Source: Hydractinia symbiolongicarpus
Lineage: Eukaryota; Cnidaria; Hydrozoa; Anthoathecata; Hydractiniidae
Reading direction: 5' to 3'
DNA length: 64,000 nucleotides
Assembly (NCBI RefSeq): GCF_029227915.1
Contig: NC_079875.1
Coordinates: 39,763,201 to 39,827,200 of the forward strand
The position numbers were made by a program, and so were the translations under genes. This document shows positions 10,401-24,531 of the stretch, in pieces. Below the pieces are notes generated by a model. That model saw only the letters and a list, made by a program, of their open reading frames with translations. It did not search any database and was not told the DNA's origin. Positions within the stretch are counted from its first letter, which is position 1. Every line of letters starts with the position of its first letter.

Positions 10401-13400
10401 TATCGCGGGCTGAGGAATTAGTGACAGTTTCAAAAACTACATTTCATTGACTTTCTAACGGTGTCAGTCCGTTTGAGTTTCAACGGTTGGGTCACATATT
10501 CGTACCAACATATATTTAGCGATATTTTTCTGATATTACTAGGTTGCATCGCTTTTAACTATGAAACGATTGACTGTGGGACTTAATTGAGCTAACTTTG
10601 AACTGTCACCTGATAAATGTGATAAAAGAGACAATTGGACTCCAAGAAAAAACATTCTTCTTAATTTGACATGATTGCCGAAACTCAGCGATTACACTGG
10701 GCTCTGTGGTAGCGCTTCATTTAAAAATTAAGCTAAAAAAAGACATTTTTTTACTGCGGGACCTATCCTAACCGTTAGCGCGCGCTAAAGAAATAGCGAC
10801 GGTTTTAAGAACTACATTTCATTGACTTTCTAACGGTGTCAGTCCGTTTGAGTTACAACGGTTGGGTCACATATTCGTACCAACATGTATTTAGCGATAT
10901 TTTTCTGATATTACTAGGTTGCATCGCTTTTAACTATGAAACGATTGACTGTGGGACTTAATTGGGCTAACTTTCGACTGTCACCTGATAAATGTGATAA
11001 AGGAGACAATTGGACTCCAAGAAAAAACATTCTTCTTAATTTGACATGATTGCCGAAACTCAGCGATTACACTGGGCTCTGTGGTAGCGCTTCATTTAAG
11101 AATTATGATAAAAAAAGTCATTTTTTTATTGTGGGACCAATCCTAGCAATTATCGCGCGCTGAGGAAATAGCGACAGTTTCAAAAACTACATTTCATTGA
11201 CTTTCTAACGGTGTCAGCCCGTTTGAGTTTCAAGGGTTGTGTCACATATTCGTACCAACATGTATTTAGCGATATTTTTTTGATATTACTAGGTTGCATC
11301 GCTTTTAACAATGAAACGTTGACTGTGAGACTTAATTGAACTAACTTTGGACTGTGACCTGATATTTGTGATAAATGAGACAATTGGACTCCAAGAAATA
11401 ACATTCTTCTTAATTTGACATGATTGCCGAAACTCAGCGATTACACTGGGCTCTGTGGTAGCGCTTCATATAAGAATTATGATAAAAAAAGTCATTTTTT
11501 CATTGTGGGACCAATCCTAGCCATTATCGCGCGCTAAGGAAATAGCGACAGTTTTAAAAAATACATTTCATTGACTTTCTAACGGTGTCAGTCCGTTTGA
11601 GTTTCAACGGTTTTGTCACGTATTTGTACCAACATGTATTTAGCGATATTTTTTTGATATTACTAGGTTGCATCGCTTTTAACAATGACACGTTGACTGT
11701 GGGACTTAATTGAACTAACTTTGGACTGTGACCTGATAAATTTGATAAATGAGACAATTGGACTCCAAGAAATAACATTCTTCTTAATTTGATGTGAATG
11801 CCGGAACTCAGCCATTACACTGGGCTCTGTGGTAGCGCTTCATTTAAGAATTAAGATGAAAAGTCATTTTTTTATTGTGGGACCAATCCTAGCCAATATC
11901 TCGTGCTGAAGAAATAGCGGCAGTTTCAAAAACTACATTTCATTGACTTTCTAACGGTGTCAGTCCGTTTGAGTTTCAACGGTTGGGTCACATATTCGTA
12001 CCAACATATATTTAGCAATATTTTTCTGATATTACTAGGTTGCATCGCTTTTAACTATGAAACGATTGACTGTGGGACTTAATTGAGCTAACTTTGAACT
12101 GTCACCTGATAAATGTGATAAAAGAGACAATTGGAATCCAAGAGAAAACATTCTTCTTAATTTGACATGATTGCCGAAACTCAGCGATTACACTGGGCTC
12201 TGTGGTAGCGCTTCATTTAAGAATTAAGACAAAAAAGTCATTTTTTATTGTGGGACCAATCCTAGCCGTTATCGCACGCTGAAGAAATAGCGGCAGTTTC
12301 AAAAACTACATTTCATTGAACTTCTAACGGTGTCAGTCCGTTTGAGTTACAACGGTTGGGTCACATATTCGTACCAACTTGTATTTAGCGATAATTTTCT
12401 GATATTACTAGGTTGCATGGCTTTTAACAATGAAACGATTGACTGTGGGACTTAATTGCGCTAACGTTGGACTATGACCTGATAAATGTGATAAATGAGA
12501 CAATTGGACTCCAAGAAATAACATTCTTGTTAACTTTGCGTGATTGCCGGAACTCAGCGATTACACTGGGCAATGTGGTAGCGCTTCATTTAAAAATTAA
12601 GCTAAAAGAAGTCATTTTTTTACTGCGGGACCTATCCTAGCCGTTAGCGCGCGCTAAAGAAATAGCGACAGTTTCAAGAACTACATTTCATTGACTTTCT
12701 AACGGTGTCAGTCCGTTTGAGTTACAACGGTTGGGTCACATGTTCGTACCAACATGTATTTAGCGATATTTTTTTGATATTACTAGGTTGCATCGCTTTT
12801 AACAATGAAACGTTGACTGTGGGACTTAATTGAACTAACTTTGGACTGTGACCTGATAAATGTGATAAATGAGACAATTGGACTCCAAGAAATAACATTC
12901 TTCTTAATTTGATGTGAATGCCGGAACTCAGCCATTACACTGGGCTCTGTGGTAGCGCTTCATTTAAGAATTAAGATGAAAAGTCATTTTTTTATTGTGG
13001 GACCAATCCTAGCCATTATCTCGCGCTGAAGAAATAGCGGCAGTTTCAAAAACTACATTTCATTGACTTTCTAACGGTGTCAGTCCGTTTGAGTTTCAAC
13101 GGTTGGGTCACATATTCGTACCAACATATATTTAGCGATATTTTTCTGATATTACTAGGTTGCATCGCTTTTAACTATGAAACGATTGACTGTGGGACTT
13201 AATTGAGCTAACTTTGAACTGTCACCTGATAAATGTGATAAAAGAGACAATTGGAATCTAAGAAAAAACATTCTTCTTAATTTGACATGATTGCCGAAAC
13301 TCAGCGATTACACTGGGCTCTGTGGTAGCGCTTCATTTAAGAATTAAGACAAAAAAGTCATTTTTTATTGTGGGACCAATCCTAGCCGTTATCGCGCGCT

Positions 13401-13537
13401 GAAGAAATCGCGGCAGTTTCAAAAACTACATTTCATTGACTTTCTAACGGTGTCAGTCCGTTTGAATTACAACGGTTGGGTCACATATTCGTACCAACAT
13501 GTATTTAGCGATAATTTTCTGATATTACTAGGTTGCA
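7407..13537 (+). repeat. 20-monomer higher-order repeat, copy 2, truncated after about 16.4 monomers (M21-M37)
   Basis: Monomer starts: 7407, 7781, 8155, 8528, 8828, 9202, 9574, 9949, 10324, 10699, 11074, 11448, 11822, 12195, 12568, 12942, 13315. The match to copy 1 ends inside a monomer: at 6131 copy 1 reads ATCGCTTTT and at 13537 copy 2 reads ATGGCTTTT, after which the two continue as different monomer families (copy 1 GGAACTTAATTGAGC, copy 2 GGGACTTAATTGCGC). A junction in the middle of a monomer is what unequal exchange between misaligned monomers would leave. Confidence 0.92.
8528..8827 (+). repeat. 300-bp deletion monomer, second copy (M24)
   Basis: Same deletion junction (about 8579/8580) and same extra missing base as M4, exactly 7406 bp downstream. 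The deletion therefore predates the 20-monomer duplication. Confidence 0.95.
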
Positions 13538-16500
13538 TGGCTTTTAACAATGAAACGATTGACTGTGGGACTTAATTGCGCTAACGTTGGACTGTGACCT
13601 GATAAATGTGATAAATGAGACAATTGGACTCCAAGAAATAACATTCTTGTTAACTTTGTGTGATTGCCGGAACTCAGCGATTACAATGGGCAATGTGGTA
13701 GCGCTTCATTTAAAAATTAAGCTAAAAGAAGTCATTTTTTTACTGCGGGACCTATCCTAGCCGTTAGCGCGCGCTAAAGAAATAGCGACAGTTTCAAGAA
13801 CTACATTTCATTGACTTTCTAACGGTGTCAGTCCGTTTGAGTTACAACGGTTGGGTCACATATTCGTACCAACATGTATTTAGCGATATTTTTTTGATAT
13901 TACTAGGTTGCATGGCTTTTAACAATGAAACGATTGACTGTGGGACTTAATTGCGCTAACGTTGGACTGTGACCTGATAAATGTGATAAATGAGACAATT
14001 GGACTCCAAGAAATAACATTCTTGTTAACTTTGCGTGATTGCCGGAACTCAGCGATTACAATGGGCAATGTGGTAGCGCTTCATTTAAAAATTAAGCTAA
14101 AAGAAGTCATTTTTTTACTGCGGGACCTATCCTAGCCGTTAGCGCGCGCTAAAGAAATAGCGACAGTTTCAAGAACTACATTTCATTGACTTTCTAACGG
14201 TGTCAGTCCGTTTGAGTTACAACGGTTGGGTCACATATTCGTACCAACATGTATTTAGCGATATTTTTTTGATATTACTAGGTTGCATCGCTTTTAACAA
14301 TGAAACGTTGAATGTGGGACTTAATTGAACTAACTTTGGACTGTGACCTGATAAATGTGATAAATGAGACAATTGGACACCAAGAAATAACATTCTTCTT
14401 AATTTGATGTGAATGCCGGAACTCAGCCATTACACTGGGCTCTGTGGTAGCGCTTCATTTAAGAATTAAGATGAAAAGTCATTTTTTTATTGTGGGACCA
14501 ATCCTAGCCAATATCTCGCACTGTAGAAATAGCGGCAGTTTCAAAAACTACATTTCATTGGCTTTCTAACGGTGTCAGTCCGTTTGAGTTACAACGGTTG
14601 GGTCACATATTCGTACCAACATGTATTTAGCGATATTTTTCTGATATTACTAGGTTGCATCGCTTTTAACAATGAAACGATTGACTGTGGAACTTAATTG
14701 AGCTAACTTTGGACTGTGAACTGATAAATGTGATAAATAAGACAATTGGACTCCAAGAAATAACATTCTTGTTAATTTGACGTGATTGCCGGAACTCAGC
14801 GGTTACACTGGGCACTGTGGTAGCGCTTCATTTAAAAATTAAGCTAAAAAAACTCATTTTTTTATTGTGGAACCAATCCTAGCCATTATCGCGCGCTGAG
14901 GAAATAGCGACAGTTTCAAAAACTACATTTCATTGACTTTCTAACGGTGTCAGTCCGTTTGAGTTTCAACGGTTGGGTCACATATTCGTACCAACATATA
15001 TTTAGCGATATTTTTCTGATATTACTAGGTTGCATCGCTTTTAACTATGAAACGATTGACTGTGGGACTTAATTGAGCTAACTTTGAACTGTCACCTGAT
15101 AAATGTGATAAAAGAGACAATTGGAGTCCAAGAAAAAACATTCTTCTTAATTTGACATGATTGCCGAAACTCAGCATTTACACTGGGCTCTGTGGTAGCG
15201 CTTCATTTAAGAATTATGATAAAAAAAGTCATTTTTTTATTGTGGGACCAATCCTAGCCATTATCGCGCGCTGAGGAAATACAAACAATTTCAAAAACTA
15301 CATTTCATTGACTTTCTAACGGTGTCAATCCGTTTGAGTTTCAACGGTTGTGTCACGTATTCGTACCAACATGTATTTAGCGATATTTTTTTGATATTAC
15401 TAGGTTGCATCGCTTTTAACTATGAAACGATTGACTGTGGGACTTAATTGAGCTAACTTTGAACTGTCACCTGATAAATGTGATAAAAGAGACAATTGGA
15501 GTCCAAGAAAAAACATTCTTTTTAATTTGACATGATTGCCGAAACTCAGCATTTACACTGGACTCTGTGGTAGCGCTTCATTTAAGAATTATGATAAAAA
15601 AAGTCATTTTTTTATTGTGGGACCAATCCTAGCCATTATCGCGCGCTGAAGAAATACCGACAATTTCAAAAACTACATTTCATTGACTTTCTAACGGTGT
15701 CAGTCCGTTTGAGTTTCAACGGTTGTGTCACGTATTCGTACCAACATGTATTTAGCGATATTTTTTTGATATTACTAAGTTGCATCGCTTTTTACAATGA
15801 AACGTTGACTGTGGGACTTAATTAAACTAACTTTGGACTGTGACCTGATAAATGTGATAAATGAGACAATTGGACTCCAAGAAATAACATTCTTCTTAAT
15901 TTGATGCGATTGCCGGAACTCAGCGATTACACTGAGCTCTGTGGTAGCGCTTCATTTAAGAATTAAGATAAAAAGTCATTTTTTTATTGTGGGACCAATC
16001 CTAGCCAATATCTCGCGCTGAAGAAATAGCGGCAGTTTCAAAAACTACATTTCATTGACTTTCTAACGGGGTCAGTCCGTTTGAGTTACAACGGTTGTGT
16101 CACATATTCGTACCAACATGTATTTAGCGATATTTTTTTGATATTACTAGGTTGCATCGCTTTTAACAATGAAACGTTGACTGTGGGACTTAATTGAACT
16201 AACTTTGGACTGTGACCTGATAAATGTGATAAATAAGACAATTAGACTCCAAGAAATAACATTCTTGTTAATTTGACGTGATTGCCGGAACTCAGCGGTT
16301 ACACTGGGCACTGTGGTAGCGCTTCATTTAAAAATTAAGCTAAAAAAAGTCATTTTTTTTGCTGTGGGACCAATCCTAGCCATTATCTCGCGCTGAAGAA
16401 ATAGCGGCAGTTTCAAAAACTACATTTCATTGACTTTCTAACGGTGTCAGTCCGTTTGAGTTACAACGGTTGGGTCACATATTCGTACCAACATGTATTT

Positions 16501-19500
16501 AGCGATAATTTTCTGATATTACTAGGTTGCATGGCTTTTAACAATGAAACGATTGACTGTGGGACTTAATTGCGCTAACTTTGGACTGTGACCTGATAAA
16601 TGTGATAAATGAGACAATTGGACTCCAAGAAATAACATTCTTGTTAACTTTACGTGATTGCCGGAACTCAGCGATTACACAGGGCACTGTGGTAGCGCTT
16701 CATTTAAAAATAAACTAAAAAAAGACATTTTTTTACTGCGGGACCTATCCTAGCCGTTAGCGCGCGCTAAAGAAATAGCGACAGTTTCAAGAACTACATT
16801 TCATTGACTTTCTAACGGTGTCAATCCGTTTGAGTTACAACGGTTGGGTCACATATTCGTACCAACATGTATTTAGCGATATTTTTTTGATATTACTAGG
16901 TTGCATCGCTTTTAACAATGAAACGTTGACTGTGGGACTTAATTGAACTAACTTTGGACTGTGACCTGATAAATGTGATAAATGAGACAATTGGACTCCA
17001 AGAAATAACATTCTTCTTAATTTGATGTGATTGCCGGAACTCAGCGATTACACTGGGCTCTGTGGTAGCGCTTCATTTAAGAATTAAGATAAAAAGTCAT
17101 TTTTTTATTGTGGGACCAATCCTAGCCGTTATCGCGCGCTGAAGAAATAGCGACAATTTCAAAAACTACAGTTCATTGGCTTTCTAACGGTGTCAATCCA
17201 TTTGAGTTACAACGGTTGGGTCACATATTCGTACCAACATGTATTTAGCGATATTTTTCTGATATTACTAGGTTGCATCGCTTTTAACAATGAAACGATT
17301 GACTGTGGAACTTAATTGAGCTAACTTTGGACTGCGAACTGATAAATGTGATAAATAAGGCAATTGGACTCCAAGAAATAACATTCTTGTTAATTTGACG
17401 TGATTGCCGGAACTCAGTGGTTACACTGGGCACTGTGGTAGCGCTTCATATAAAAATTAAGCTAAAGAAAGTCATTTTTTTTGCTGTGGGACCAATCCCA
17501 GCCATTATCTTGCGCTGAAGAAATAGCGGCAGTTTCAAAAACTACATTTTATTGACTTTCTAACGGGGTCAGTCCGTTTGAGTTACAACGGTTGGGTCAC
17601 ATATTCGTACCAACATATATTTAGCGATATTTTTCTGATATTACTAGGTTGCATCGCTTTTAACTATGAAACGATTGACTGTGGGACTTAATTGAGCTAA
17701 CTTTGAACTGTCACCTGATAAATGTGATAAAAGAGACAATTGGACTCCAAGAAAAAACATTCTTCTTAATTTGACATGATTGCCGAAACTCAGCGATTAC
17801 ACTGGGCTCTGTGGTAGCGCTTCATTTAAGAATTATGATAAAAAAAGTCATTTTTTTTATTGTGGGACCAATCCTAGCCATTATCGCGCGCTGAGGAAAT
17901 AGCGACAGTTTCAAAAACTACATTTCATTGACTTTCTAACGGTGTCAGTCCGTTTGAGTTTCAACAATTGTGTCACGTATTCGTACCAACATGTATTTGG
18001 CGATATTTTTTTGATATTACTAGGTTGCATCGCTTTTAACAATGAAACGTTGACTGTGGGACTTAATTGAACTAACTTTGGACTGTGACCTGATAAATGT
18101 GATAAATGAGACAATTGGACTCCAAAAAATAACATTCTTCTTAATTTGATGTGATTGCCGGAACTCAGCGATTACACTGGGCTCTGTGGTAGCGCTTCAT
18201 TTAAGAATTAAGATAAAAAGTCATTTTTTTATTGTGGGACCAATCCTAGCCAATATCTCGCGCTGAAGAAATAGCGGCAGTTTCAAAAACTACATTTCAT
18301 TGACTTTCTAACGGTGTCAGTCCGTTTGAGTTTCAACAATTGTGTCACGTATTCGTACCAACATGTATTTAGCGATATTTTTTTGATATTACTAGGTTGC
18401 ATCGCTTTTAACAATGAAACGTTGACTGTGGGACTTAATTGAACTAACTTTGGACTGTGACCTGTTAAATGTGATAAATGAGACAATTGGACTCCAAGAA
18501 ATAACATTCTTCTTAATTTGATGTGATTGCCGGAACTCAGCGATTACACTGGGCTCTGTGGTAGCGCTTCATTTAAGAATTAAGATAAAAAGTCATTTTT
18601 TTATTGTGAGACCAATCCTAGCCAATATCTCGCGCTGAAGAAATAGCGGCAGTTTCAAAAACTACATTTCATTGACGTTCTAACGGTGTCAGTCCATTTG
18701 AGTTACAACGTTTGTGTCACATATTCGTACCAACATGTATTTAGCAATATTTTTTTGATATTACTAGGTTGCATCGCTTTTACCAATGAAACGTTGACTG
18801 TGGGACTTAAATGAACTAACTTTGGACTGTGACCTGATAAATGTGATAAATGAGACAATTGGACTCCAAGAAATAACATTCTTCTTAATTTGACGTGATT
18901 GCCGGAACTCAGCGATTACACTGGGCTCTGTGGTAGCGCTTCATTTAAGAATTAAGATTAAAAGTCATTTTTTTATTGTGGGACCAATCCTAGCCAATAT
19001 CTCGCGCTGAAGAAATAGCGGCAGTTTCAAAAACTACATTTCATTGACTTTCTAACAGTGTCAGTCCGTTTGAGTTACAACGGTTGGGTCACATATTCGT
19101 ACCAACATGTATTTAGCGATATTTTTTTTGATATTACTAGGTTGCATCGCTTTTAACAATGAAACGTTGACTGTGGGACTTAATTGAACTAATTTTGGAC
19201 TGTGACCTGATAAATGTGATAAATGACACAATTGGACTCCAAGAAATAACATTTTTCTTAATTTGACATGATTGCCGAAACTCAGCGACTACACTGGGCT
19301 CTGTGGTAGCGCTTCATTTAAGAATTATGATAAAAAAAGTCATTTTTTTATTGTGGGACCAATCCTAGCAATTATCGCGCGCTAAGGAAATAGCGACAGT
19401 TTCAAAAACTACATTTCATTGACTTTCTAACGGTGTCAGTCCGTTTGAGTTACAACGGTTGGGTCACATATTCGTACCAACATGTATTTAGCGATATTTT

Positions 19501-22289
19501 TCTGATATTACTAGGTTGCATGGCTTTTAACAATGAAACGATTGACTGTGGGACTTAAATGAACTAACTTTGGACTGTGACCTGATAAATGTGATAAATG
19601 AGACAATTGGACTCCAAGAAATAACATTCTTCTTAATTTGACGTGATTGCCGGAACTCAGCCATTACACTGGGCTCTGTGGTAGCGCTTCATTTAAGAAT
19701 AAAGATAAAAAGTCATTTTTTTATTGTGGGACCAATCCTAGCCAATATCTCGCGCTAAAGAAATAGCGGCAGTTTCAAAAACTACATTTCATTGACTTTC
19801 TAACGGTGTCAGTCCGTTTGAGTTACAACGGTTGTGTCGCATATTTGTACCAACATGTATTTAGCGATATTTTTTTGATATTACTAGGTTGCATCGCTTT
19901 TAACAATGAAACGTTGACTGTGGGACTTAAATGAACTAACTTTGGACTGTGACCTGATAAATGTGATAAATGAGACAATTGGACTCCAAGAAATAACATT
20001 CTTCTTAATTTGACGTGATTGCCGGAACTCAGCCATTACACTGGGCTCTGTGGTAGCGCTTCATTTAAGAATTAAGATAAAAAAGTCATTTTTTTATTGT
20101 GGGACCAATCCTAGCCGTTATCGCGCGCTGAAGAAATAGCGACAGTTTCAAACACTGCATTTCATTGACTTTCTAACGGTGTCAGTCCGTTTGAGTTACA
20201 ACGGTTGGGTAACATATTCGTACCAACATATATTTAGCGATATTTTTCTGATATTACTAGGTTGCATCGCTTTTAACTATGAAACGATTGACTGTGGGAC
20301 TTAATTGAGCTAACTTTGAACTGTCACCTGATAAATGTGACAAATGAGACAATTGGACTCCAAGAAATAACATTCTTCTTAATTTGACGTGATTGCCGGA
20401 ACTCAGCGATTACACTGGGCTCTGTGGTAGCGCTTCATTTAAGAATTAAGATAAAAAGTCATTTTTTTATTGTGGGACCAATCCTAGCCAATATCGCGCG
20501 CTGAAGAAATAGCGGCAGTTTCAAAAACTACATTTCATTGACTTTCTAACGGTGTCAGTCCGTTTGAGTTACAACGGTTGGGTAACATATTCGCACCAAC
20601 ATATATTTAGCGATATTTTTCTGATATTACTAGGTTGCATCGCTTTTAACTATGAAACGATTGACTGTGGGACTTAATTGAGCTAACTTTGGTCTGTGAC
20701 CTGATAAATGTGATAAATGAGACAATTGGACTCCAAGAAATAACATTCTTGTTAATTTGACGTGATTGCCGGAACTCAGCGATTACACTGGGCACTGTGG
20801 TAGCGCTTCAAATAAAAATTAAGCTAAAAAAAGTCATTTTTTTACTGTGGGACCTATCCTAGCCGTTAGCGCGCGTTGAAGAAAAAGCAACAGTTTCAAA
20901 AACTACATTTCATTGACTTTCTAACGGTGTCAGTCCGTTTGAGTTACAACGGTTGGGTAACATATTCGTACCAACATGTATTTAGCGATATTTTTCTGAT
21001 ATTACTAGGTTGCATCGCTTTTAACAATGAAACGATTGACTGTGGGACTTAATTGAGCTAACTTTGGACTGTGACCTGATAAATGTGATAAATAAGACAA
21101 TTGGACTCCAAGAAATAACATTCTTGTTAATTTGACGTGATTGCCGGAACTCAGCGGTTACACTGGGCACTGTGGTAGCGCTTCATTTAAAAATCAAGCT
21201 AAAAAAAGTCATTTTTTTACTGTGGGACCTATCCTAGCCGTTAGCGCGCGTTGAAGAAAAAGCGACAGTTTCAAAAACTACATTTCATTGACTTTCTAAC
21301 GGTGTCAGTCCGTTTGAGTTACAACGGTTGGGTCACATATTCGTACCAACATGTATTTAGCGATATTTTTCTGATATTACTAGATTGCATCGCTTTTAAC
21401 TATGAAACGATTGACTGTGGGATTTAATTGAGCTAACTTTGGACTGTGACCTGATAAATGTGATAAATGAGACAATTGGACTCCAAGAAATAACATTCTT
21501 GTTAATTTGACGTGATTGCCGGAACTCAGCGATTACACTGGGCACTGTGGTAGCGTTTCATTTAAAAATTGAGCTAAAAAAAGTCATTTTTTTACTGTGG
21601 GACCTATCCTAGCCGTTAGTGCGCGTTAAAGAAAAAGCAACAGTTTCAAAAACTACATTTCATTGACTTTCTAACGGTGTCAGTCCCTTTGAGTTACAAC
21701 GGTTGTGTCACATATTCGTACCAACATGTATTTAGCGATATTTTTCTGATATTACTAGGTTGCATCGCTTTTAACAATGAAACGATTGACTGTGGGACTT
21801 AATTGAGCTAACTTTGGACTGTGACCTGATAAATGTGATAAATAAGACATTTGGACTCCAAGAAATAACATTCTTGTTCATTTGACGTGATTGCCGGAAC
21901 TCAGCGGTTACACTGGGCACTGTGGTAGCGCTTCATTTAAAAATTAAGCTAAAAAAAGTCATTTTTTTACTGTGGGACCTATCCTAGCCGTTAGCGCGCG
22001 TTGAAGAAAAAGCGACTGTTTCAAAAACTACATTTCATTGACTTTCTAACGGTGTCAGTCCGTTTGAGTTACAACGGTTGGGTCACATATTTGTACCAAC
22101 ATGTATTTAGCGATATTTTTCTGATATTACTAGGTTGCATCGCTTTTAACTATGAAACGATTGACTGTGGGACTTAATTGAGCTAACTTTGGACTGTCAC
22201 CTGATAAATGTGATAAATGAGACAATTGGACACCAAGAAATAACATTCTTCTTAATTTGACGTGATTGCCGGAACTCAGCGATTACACT
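13538..22289 (+). repeat. Mixed satellite region without a long higher-order repeat (M37 tail to M60)
   Basis: Monomer starts: 13688, 14063, 14437, 14810, 15185, 15560, 15934, 16306, 16682, 17055, 17428, 17804, 18179, 18551, 18923, 19296, 19671, 20043, 20417, 20790, 21165, 21540, 21915. Local similarities only: M38/M39 share GGGCAATGTGG starts; M42/M43 are adjacent relatives (ATACAAACAATTTC and ATACCGACAATTTC); M45 and M48 share an eight-T tract followed by GCTGTGGG, offset 1122 bp; M50-M52 are a run of close relatives with GATAAAAAGTC or GATTAAAAGTC, whose shorter A-run gives 372-373 bp units. From M57 on, the GCGCGTTGAAGAAAAAGC family appears and leads into the next region. No gene seen. 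Confidence 0.88.
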
Positions 22290-23410
22290 GGCCGCTGTGG
22301 TAGCGCTTCATTTAAGAGTTTCGATAAATAAGTCATTTTTTACTGTGGGACCAATCCTATCCGTTATCGCGCGCTGAAGAAATAGCGACAGTTTCAAAAA
22401 CTGCATTTCATTGACTTTCTAACGGTGTCAGTCGGTTTGAGTTACAACGGTTGGGTAAGATATTCGTACCAACATGTATTTAGCGATATTTTTCTGATAT
22501 TACTAGGTTGCATCGCTTTTAACAATGAAACGATTGACTGTGGGACTTAATTGAGCTAACTTTGGACTGTGACCTGATAAATGTGATAAATAAGACAATT
22601 GGACTCCAAGAAATAACATTCTTGTTAATTTGACGTGATTGCCGGAACTCAGCGGTTACACTGGGCACTGTGGTAGCGCTTCATTTAAAAATTAAGCTAA
22701 AAAAAGTCATTTTTTTACTGTGGGACCTATCCTAGCCGTTAGCGCGCGTTGAAGAAAAAGCGACAGTTTCAAAAACTACATTTCATTGACTTTCTAACGG
22801 TGTCAGTCCGTTTGAGTTACAACGGTTAGGTCACATATTCGTACCAACATGTATTTAGCGATATTTTTCTGATATTACTAGGTTGCATCGCTTTTAACTA
22901 TAAAACGATTGACTGCGAGACTTAATTGAGCTAACTTTGGACTGTCATCTGATAAATGTGATAAATGAGACAATTGGACACCAAGAAATAACATTCTTCT
23001 TAATTTGACGTGATTGCCGGAACTCAGCGATTACACTGGCCGCTGTGGTAGCGCTTCATTTAAGAGTTTCGATAAATAAGTCATTTTTTACTGTGGGACC
23101 AATCCTATCCGTTATCGCGCGCTGAAGAAATAGCGACAGTTTCAAAAACTGCATTTTAATGACTTTCTAACGGTGTCAGTCCGTTTGAGTTACAACGGTT
23201 GGGTAACATATTCGTACCAACATTTATTTAGCGATATTTTTCTGATATTACTAGGTTGCATCGCTTTTAACAATGAAACGATTGACTGCGGGACTTAATT
23301 GAGCTAATTTTAGACTGTGACCTGATAAATGTGATAAATGAGACAATTGGACACCAAGAAATAACATTCTTCTTAATTTGACGTGATTGCCGGAACTCAG
23401 CGATTACACT
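22290..23410 (+). repeat. 1121-bp trimer (A-B-A), copy 1
   Basis: Repeated at 23411-24531 with shared private variants: GTCGGTTTGAG with GTAAGATATTC in the first monomer, CTATAAAACGATTG and ACTGTCATCTG in the second, GCATTTTAATGAC with CATTTATTTAG and TTTTAGACTG in the third. A few single-base differences are visible, for example GACTGCGAGAC against GACTGCGGGAC. Confidence 0.92.
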
Positions 23411-24531
23411 GGCCGCTGTGGTAGCGCTTCATTTAAGAGTTTCGATAAATAAGTCATTTTTTACTGTGGGACCAATCCTATCCGTTATCGCGCGCTGAAG
23501 AAATAGCGACAGTTTCAAAAACTGCATTTCATTGACTTTCTAACGGTGTCAGTCGGTTTGAGTTACAACGGTTGGGTAAGATATTCGTACCAACATGTAT
23601 TTAGCGATATTTTTCTGATATTACTAGGTTGCATCGCTTTTAACAATGAAACGATTGACTGTGGGACTTAATTGAGCTAACTTTGGACTGTGACCTGATA
23701 AATGTGATAAATAAGACAATTGGACTCCAAGAAATAACATTCTTGTTAATTTGACGTGATTGCCGGAACTCAGCGGTTACACTGGGCACTGTGGTAGCGC
23801 TTCATTTAAAAATTAAGCTAAAAAAAGTCATTTTTTTACTGTGGGACCTATCCTAGCCGTTAGCGCGCGTTGAAGAAAAAGCGACAGTTTCAAAAACTAC
23901 ATTTCATTGACTTTCTAACGGTGTCAGTTCGTTTGAGTTACAACGGTTAGGTCACATATTCGTACCAACATGTATTTAGCGATATTTTTCTGATATTACT
24001 AGGTTGCATCGCTTTTAACTATAAAACGATTGACTGCGGGACTTAATTGAGCTAACTTTGGACTGTCATCTGATAAATGTGATAAATGAGACAATTGGAC
24101 ACCAAGAAATAACATTCTTCTTAATTTGACGTGATTGCCGGAACTCAGCGATTACACTGGCCGCTGTGGTAGCGCTTCATTTAAGAGTTTCGATAAATAA
24201 GTCATTTTTTACTGTGGGACCAATCCTATCCGTTATCGCGCGCTGAAGAAATAGCGACAGTTTCAAAAACTGCATTTTAATGACTTTCTAACGGTGTCAG
24301 TCCGTTTGAGTTACAACGGTTGGGTAACATATTCGTACCAACATTTATTTAGCGATATTTTTCTGATATTACTAGGTTGCATCGCTTTTAACAATGAAAC
24401 GATTGACTGTGGGACTTAATTGAGCTAATTTTAGACTGTGACCTGATAAATGTGATAAATAAGACAATTGGACTCCAAGAAATAACATTCTTGTTAATTT
24501 GACGTGATTGCCGGAACTCAGCGGTTACACT
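23411..24531 (+). repeat. 1121-bp trimer (A-B-A), copy 2
   Basis: Directly abuts copy 1 and carries the same private variants in the same order. Near the end it switches to AATAAGACAATTG where copy 1 has AATGAGACAATTG, so the two copies run into different following monomers. Confidence 0.92.
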
